Positions 25,620 through 29,746 of a stretch of DNA of 29,746 bases are shown here, piece after piece. The stretch lies in the NCBI GenBank assembly GCA_017462505.1, contig JAFTQY010000084.1, positions 1 to 29,746 of the forward strand. Reading direction: 5' to 3'. Both the position numbers and the translations under genes were made by a program. The notes under the pieces were generated by a model. That model was not told where the DNA came from. It did no database searches and saw nothing but the letters and a program-made list of their open reading frames with translations. The stretch's first letter is position 1. Every line of letters begins with the position of its first letter. The DNA is from Clostridia bacterium (GTDB lineage Bacteria > Bacillota_A > Clostridia > Christensenellales > Borkfalkiaceae).

Positions 25620-26240
25620 ATGCAGATTATTACCGTTTCGCCCCGTGGGTTCGGGGCGAATACTTATATCGTTCCCATCGATGATAAAAGGGCGATTGTG
25701 ATCGACCCGTCCCAGCCCCGTATCGCGGACGAGCTGAAAAAACGCGGCTTGACGGCGGCGTACGTGCTGCTCACCCATTGCCATTTCGATCACGTGTTCG
25801 GCGTGCCCGCTCTGCAAGAACAGGGCGCAAAGGTGCTTTGTTCGGACAAGGAAAAACCGCTGATCGGCACGAATGCGGACGTGTTCGACCTGTTCGGCGC
25901 GCCCCGTTTTGCGTACGCCGTAGACGATACCTTTACGGACAACGAAGAGAAAAATTTAGACGGGATTTCCGTGAAAATGCTGCTCACGCCAGGTCACACG
26001 GCGGGGAGCTGCTGTTATCTTTTTACCGCAAAGGACGGGGGACGGTACTTGTTCACGGGGGATACCCTCTTTTTAGGCAGTATCGGCAGGACGGATTTCC
26101 CCACGGGGGATATCGGGCAAATGCGCGCCTCGTTAAGACGGCTTGCTACGCTGGACGATATGCCCGTGTATGTAGGGCATAACGACCCGACCACGATCGA
26201 AAACGAACGAAAATACAACCCGTTTATGCTGGACGCGTAA
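25620..26240 (+). CDS. MBL-fold metallo-hydrolase (glyoxalase II-like)
   Basis: A 206-residue metallo-beta-lactamase-fold hydrolase. The metal motif THCHFDH (His53, His55, Asp57, His58), the TPGHTAGSCCY motif with the next His ligand, FTGDTLFLGSIGRTD and the final GHNDPTTI give the full two-metal site of the hydroxyacylglutathione hydrolase-like group. The exact substrate is not known; thioester hydrolysis or a role in methylglyoxal clearance is typical. I chose the ATG at 25620 because TGGAGAAAA sits just upstream of it and this sequence overlaps the other ATG at 25608. It lies between rel and hemZ, as in many clostridia. Confidence 0.9.
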   Translation: MQIITVSPRGFGANTYIVPIDDKRAIVIDPSQPRIADELKKRGLTAAYVLLTHCHFDHVFGVPALQEQGAKVLCSDKEKPLIGTNADVFDLFGAPRFAYAVDDTFTDNEEKNLDGISVKMLLTPGHTAGSCCYLFTAKDGGRYLFTGDTLFLGSIGRTDFPTGDIGQMRASLRRLATLDDMPVYVGHNDPTTIENERKYNPFMLDA

Positions 26241-26257
26241 ACGCGGACGGAGAAAAC

Positions 26258-27637
26258 ATGACCTTTACCACCGACTGTCAATTTTTGGAAAACGAGCTTT
26301 TGGACGTCGTGCGTTTGTTCAAACGCCGTCCCGAAGTTTTGACGCATTCCTTTGCGTTTAAGGAAGGCGTTTTTTGCAATTCGTTTTCGGTGGATAACAA
26401 GGATTTTTATTACGAAGATAGGGATACGGTACGCAGCGAACTCGAATATAAGCGGTTGGAACGCCGCTACGCAAAGCTTAGATTGTATCAAATTTTAAGT
26501 GCGGAATACAAGGAGGAAATGCCCTGGGGCGCGCTGACGGGGATTCGTCCGACCAAGCTTGCGTACATGGAACAAGAACAGGGCAAGGATTTTGCCGATT
26601 TATTCCAAAAGATGGGGGTACGGGACGAGAATATCGCTTTGGTGGCACAGATTTTGCAGGCGCAGAAAGGGATTTACGAGAAGAAAGACGGCAACACCGA
26701 CCTGTTCGTATCCATTCCCTTTTGTCCAACGAAATGCGCGTACTGTTCGTTTATCACCGCGCCTATTGAAAAAACGCGGCATTTCTTGCCCGCATATCTC
26801 GATTGCTTGGATAAGGAATTGCTGGCGGCGAAAGAGAGCGTTGGCAAGCTTCGCAGTATCTATATCGGCGGCGGAACGCCCTTTGCCTTGGACGTGCCCG
26901 ATTTAAAACGGGTTTTGCAGGGGATAGAGCCCATTTTTAAGGGGTGCAACCCCAAAGCCGAATACACGGTGGAGGCGGGGCGACCCGACGTGTTCACGGA
27001 CGACAAATTAAAGCTTTTAAAGGATTTTGGCGTGACCCGTATCTGTATCAATCCGCAGAGCTTTTCAAACGAAACTTTGCAAAAGATCGGCAGAAAGCAC
27101 ACGGAAAAGGACGTATACGACGCGTTTGCGCTGTCCCAAAAATACGGCTTTGATATCAACGTGGATTTGATCGCGGGGTTGACGGACGAAACGCCCGACG
27201 TGTTTGTCGAAAGCGTGCAAAAGGCGGTGGAAACGGGCGCGGACAATGTCACCGTGCATTGTTTGTCCTTGAAATCGGGAGCAAAGCTCAAAGAGGAAAC
27301 GGACTATTTGGAAAACGGGTTCATCTCGGACATGGTATCCGCCTCGCGCGAAATTTTAAGCGCAAACGGGTATGTGCCCTATTATATGTACCGTCAAAAA
27401 TATCAGGTGGGCAACAACGAAAACGTGGGCTGGACGAAACCGAATAAGGCGTGCGTGTACAATATCGATATCATGGAAGAGATCGCGGACAATTTGGCGG
27501 TGGGCGCAAACGCCGTTTCCAAGCGTGTATTCACCGAAAAGGGCTTGATCACCCGCCTTGCCTCGCAAAAGGATCTGCCCACGTATATTGCGCACGTGAA
27601 CGAAACGATTGAAAAAAGAAGAAAATTTTTCCTATAA
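26258..27637 (+). CDS. hemZ: HemZ-type radical SAM protein (coproporphyrinogen dehydrogenase-like)
   Basis: A 459-residue radical SAM protein of the HemN/HemW/HemZ group. About 150 N-terminal residues, ending with WGALTGIRPTKL, are typical of HemZ and absent from HemW. The SAM cluster motif is CPTKCAYC (Cys156, Cys160, Cys163), followed by YIGGGTPFAL, VEAGRPD, ISINPQS-like ICINPQS and VDLIAGL. HemZ is annotated as oxygen-independent coproporphyrinogen III oxidase, but whether it acts in haem synthesis in such anaerobes is uncertain; no other haem gene is in the window. GGAG lies 6 nt before the ATG and the gene starts 17 nt after the MBL gene, so they form an operon. Confidence 0.9.
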   Translation: MTFTTDCQFLENELLDVVRLFKRRPEVLTHSFAFKEGVFCNSFSVDNKDFYYEDRDTVRSELEYKRLERRYAKLRLYQILSAEYKEEMPWGALTGIRPTKLAYMEQEQGKDFADLFQKMGVRDENIALVAQILQAQKGIYEKKDGNTDLFVSIPFCPTKCAYCSFITAPIEKTRHFLPAYLDCLDKELLAAKESVGKLRSIYIGGGTPFALDVPDLKRVLQGIEPIFKGCNPKAEYTVEAGRPDVFTDDKLKLLKDFGVTRICINPQSFSNETLQKIGRKHTEKDVYDAFALSQKYGFDINVDLIAGLTDETPDVFVESVQKAVETGADNVTVHCLSLKSGAKLKEETDYLENGFISDMVSASREILSANGYVPYYMYRQKYQVGNNENVGWTKPNKACVYNIDIMEEIADNLAVGANAVSKRVFTEKGLITRLASQKDLPTYIAHVNETIEKRRKFFL

Positions 27638-27672
27638 ACGGCGAAAAAAAGTAAAAAAGCGCGCATATTTGG

Positions 27673-27701
27673 TTTACAATCCAAAAAGAATATGCTAAAA
27701 T
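27673..27701 (+). promoter_or_regulatory. Promoter of rpsO
   Basis: TTTACA (27673-27678) and TAAAAT (27696-27701) with a 17-bp spacer, about 80 nt upstream of a leader with possible secondary structure. Confidence 0.75.
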
Positions 27702-27707
27702 AGTAAT

Positions 27708-27776
27708 AACGGCTGTCTGGGCGGAACGATTCTCCACGTTGGGCTCTGCGGCTCGTGATATAATTTTCCAAAACAC
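27708..27776 (+). promoter_or_regulatory. Candidate S15 autoregulatory leader of rpsO
   Basis: The GC-rich leader between promoter and rpsO contains AACG (27726-27729) pairing with CGTT (27738-27741), flanked by a GG/GG internal loop and an outer GC pair, plus repeated GGCT/GGGC segments. Ribosomal protein S15 commonly binds structured leaders of its own mRNA in Firmicutes. I cannot match it to a specific known leader class by eye. Confidence 0.35.
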
Positions 27777-27790
27777 AGGAGGATAAAGAA

Positions 27791-28045
27791 ATGGAAAAGA
27801 ACGAAATCATTGCAAAATTTGCTACCCACGAAGGCGACACCGGTTCGCCCGAAGTACAGATTGCTCTGTTGACGCAGAGAATCAACCACCTCAACGAACA
27901 TTTGAAACAGCACAAGCAGGACAACCATTCCCGTCGCGGTCTGTTGAAAATGGTAGGTAAACGCCGCGGTCTTTTGGACTATCTCAAAGCGAAAGACATC
28001 GAAAGATACAGAGCGATTATCGAAGCGTTGGGTCTCAGAAAATAA
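27791..28045 (+). CDS. rpsO: Ribosomal protein S15
   Basis: An 84-residue protein of the small ribosomal subunit that binds the central domain of 16S rRNA. The family core is obvious: [38 protein letters not shown] and [12 protein letters not shown]. It is about five residues shorter than the common 89-residue form, mainly at the N-terminus. The AGGAGG ribosome binding site lies 8 nt before the ATG. It has its own promoter and structured leader, is followed by a terminator, and precedes pnp as in most bacteria. Confidence 0.97.
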   Translation: MEKNEIIAKFATHEGDTGSPEVQIALLTQRINHLNEHLKQHKQDNHSRRGLLKMVGKRRGLLDYLKAKDIERYRAIIEALGLRK

Positions 28046-28057
28046 GCAAGCACGAAA

Positions 28058-28086
28058 GGGCGGGTTATTTTAACTCGCTCTTTTTT
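28058..28086 (+). terminator. Intrinsic terminator after rpsO
   Basis: GGGCGGGTTA (28058-28067), loop TTT, TAACTCGCTC (28071-28080), six T (28081-28086). The 10-bp stem includes two G-U pairs. Confidence 0.85.
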
Positions 28087-28130
28087 GTGAAAAGGTGGAA
28101 AAGTACAACCACGGATACGCGGCACAAACG

Positions 28131-28207
28131 CGGACAAGCCACGGCATAGGCTTGGGCTCGCGCGTCGCGGTATCGGACCCCGTCCCCGTCGGGCGACGTA
28201 GACGGAC
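28131..28207 (+). ncRNA. GC-rich folded leader region upstream of pnp
   Basis: Three consecutive hairpins lie in the gap between the rpsO terminator and pnp: CAAGCC/GGCTTG (28135-28154), CGCG/CGCG (28159-28169) and GTCCCCGTC with GACGGAC (28182-28207, 2-nt bulge). The region is much richer in G+C than other intergenic DNA here. It could be a regulatory leader of pnp, whose mRNA is autocontrolled in some bacteria, or a dispersed repeat. I see no clear promoter in it. Confidence 0.4.
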
Positions 28208-28247
28208 AAGAACAAAAAAGAATTCAAGTATAAGGAGATTTATAAAA

Positions 28248-29746
28248 ATGCCGGATTTAAGCAATAGCAGAGTATTTAAAACAAATTACGCAGGCAGAGA
28301 GCTCGTCGTTGAGATCGGCAAATATGCGGAACAGGCAAACGGCGCGTGCTTGGTGCGCTGCGGCGATACGGCGGTACACGTATCGGTATGTATGAGTGAA
28401 ACGGCGAGAGAAGGTATGGACTTCTTCCCTCTTTCCGTTGATTACGAAGAAAAAATGTTCGCTGTGGGTAAGATCCCCGGCGGTTTCAAAAAACGCGAGG
28501 GCAGAGCGTCCGACAAGGCGATTTTGACGAGCCGTTTGATCGACCGTCCCATTCGTCCCTTGTTCCCGAAGGGTATCTTCAACGACGTAGTCGTTGTCGC
28601 AACGGCGCTTTCCGTTGATCCCGATATTTCCCCCGAGCCTTTGGCAATGGTAGGTTCGTCCATCGCGCTTTCCATTTCCGATATTCCTTGGGCAGGTCCT
28701 ACGGGTTCGGTTGTCGTTGGCTGTGTTGACGGTGAATACGTAATCAACCCCGACGTTGAACAGCGCGCAAAGAGCACGATCCACCTCAACCTTGCAGGTA
28801 CGTCCGACGCGATCCTCATGATCGAGGCAGGCGCGAACGAGGTTACCGACGAAGAAATGGTCGGCGCGATCATGTTCGGTCACGAAGAAATCAAAAAGGT
28901 TTGCGCTTGGATTGAGGGCGAAATCGTTCCCGCAGTAGGCAAACCCAAGAAAGCAATGGAGCTTTACCATATTCCCGAAGAGCTCGACGCGGCGGTAAAA
29001 GAATACGGCTACGACAAGCTGTATGCGGCGCTCGATACGTTCGATCGTCAGGAAAGACAGGTAAAACAGGCGGAGGCAGAGGCGGAGATCGTTGAACATT
29101 TCAAGGAAATCTATCCCGACCAAATCCGCGAAGTGAAAGATTCCATCTACTATATCGTTAAGGGTATCGTCCGCGCGAAGATTTTCGACGGCGTTCGTCC
29201 CGACGGCAGAACGCTCGATGAAGTTCGTCCCATCTGGTGCGAACACGGCGTACTTCCCCGCGTACACGGCTCGGCTGTGTTCACGAGAGGTCAAACGCAG
29301 GCGCTTACGACCTGTACCCTCGGTATGCTCGGCGAAGCGCAGAGAATGGAAGGTCTTGACGAAGAAGAACAGAAGAGATACATGCACCAGTACAACTTCC
29401 CCGGCTATTCGACGGGCGAAGCAAAGGCGCTCCGCAGCCCCGGCCGTCGTGAAATCGGTCACGGCGCGCTCGCAGAACGTGCGCTTGTTCCCGTAATTCC
29501 CTCCCCCGACGAATTCCCGTATGCGATCCGCGTGGTATCCGATATCATGTCGTCCAACGGTTCGTCGTCGATGGCGTCGGTTTGCGGCTCGACGATGTCG
29601 CTTATGGACGCAGGCGTTCCCATCACCGCCCCCGTAGCAGGCTGCGCAATGGGTCTTGTTAAAGATCAAGAAACGGGCAAGTACGTTATCATGACCGACA
29701 TTCAAGGCCTTGAAGACTTCCTCGGCGATATGGACTTCAAGGTAGC
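28248..29746 (+). CDS. pnp: Polyribonucleotide nucleotidyltransferase (PNPase), C-terminal part cut by the window edge
   Basis: 499 complete codons are present. PNPase degrades RNA 3'-5' using phosphate and trims or adds tails; it acts as a ring-shaped trimer. The first RNase PH domain (residues ~10-140: LVRCGDTAVHVSV, PLSVDYEEKMFAVGKIPGGF, REGRASDKAILTSRLIDRP), the all-helical middle (~240-320) and much of the second RNase PH domain (RPDGRTLDEVRPI, PRVHGSAVFTRGQTQAL, YNFPGYSTGE, GRREIGHGALAERAL, SDIMSSNGSSSMASVCG) are present. The catalytic end of that domain and the KH and S1 domains lie beyond the edge. AAGGAG lies 10 nt before the ATG. Confidence 0.97.
   Translation, partial: MPDLSNSRVFKTNYAGRELVVEIGKYAEQANGACLVRCGDTAVHVSVCMSETAREGMDFFPLSVDYEEKMFAVGKIPGGFKKREGRASDKAILTSRLIDRPIRPLFPKGIFNDVVVVATALSVDPDISPEPLAMVGSSIALSISDIPWAGPTGSVVVGCVDGEYVINPDVEQRAKSTIHLNLAGTSDAILMIEAGANEVTDEEMVGAIMFGHEEIKKVCAWIEGEIVPAVGKPKKAMELYHIPEELDAAVKEYGYDKLYAALDTFDRQERQVKQAEAEAEIVEHFKEIYPDQIREVKDSIYYIVKGIVRAKIFDGVRPDGRTLDEVRPIWCEHGVLPRVHGSAVFTRGQTQALTTCTLGMLGEAQRMEGLDEEEQKRYMHQYNFPGYSTGEAKALRSPGRREIGHGALAERALVPVIPSPDEFPYAIRVVSDIMSSNGSSSMASVCGSTMSLMDAGVPITAPVAGCAMGLVKDQETGKYVIMTDIQGLEDFLGDMDFKV

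Noticed and set aside
28257..29705. A 482-codon minus-strand frame opposite pnp
   Set aside because: It is an antisense shadow of pnp, whose motifs are unmistakable on the plus strand.

Overview
The window looks like a chromosomal segment of an anaerobic member of the class Clostridia. The evidence is a SCIFF (six cysteines in forty-five residues) ranthipeptide precursor next to its radical SAM maturase, a reverse-type rubrerythrin, an HemZ-type radical SAM protein, the yajC/secDF cluster, and Gram-positive promoters and ribosome binding sites. The family is not resolvable by eye; I would guess an uncultured lineage near Christensenellales. No tRNA, rRNA, CRISPR array, transposase or phage gene was found. 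Both ends are cut: a rubrerythrin runs off the left edge (minus strand) and pnp off the right edge (plus strand).

Layout. 1-377 (-): reverse rubrerythrin. 770-3810 (+): cardiolipin synthase, a small zinc-ribbon membrane protein and an SGNH hydrolase, closed by a terminator. 3953-7239 (+): a YhaO-like nuclease subunit overlapping a YhaN-like, membrane-anchored SbcC-type ATPase. 7357-11159 (+): a heterodimeric ABC exporter whose promoter holds a perfect palindrome between -35 and -10. 11175-11363: a mirror-symmetric array of small hairpins. 11424-13878 (-): an amino acid ABC importer with an abnormal binding protein (segments in permuted order, fused in frame to the permease) and an ATPase carrying an extra charged insertion. 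14162-20868 (+): tgt, yajC, a TIGR04086-like membrane protein, the SCIFF peptide (scfA), its maturase (scfB), secD and secF, a queuosine/secretion/peptide-modification neighbourhood. 20959-27637 (+): recJ, a bifunctional-type rel, an MBL-fold hydrolase and hemZ. 27791-29746 (+): rpsO and pnp.

Four things stand out. (1) The 4+1+4 hairpin array at 11175-11363: each stem has its own sequence yet is self-complementary, the eight outer hairpins sit exactly 5 nt apart, and the spacer is TGAAT on the left and its reverse complement ATTCA on the right. (2) The binding-protein gene at 12316-13878, where the segment that normally ends this family sits just after the lipoprotein signal, and the reading frame runs through a leftover terminator-like hairpin and ribosome binding site into the permease. 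(3) SecD and SecF both lack the membrane aspartates needed for proton-driven export in studied SecDF. (4) A terminator-like hairpin after yajC contains the ribosome binding site of the next gene.

Functionally, the tgt-secF stretch combines the Sec accessory factors with a modified peptide, as in other Clostridia. The recJ-rel-MBL-hemZ stretch is a familiar clostridial neighbourhood, but apt and dtd, which I would expect there, are missing; in the dtd position there is a folded non-coding element.
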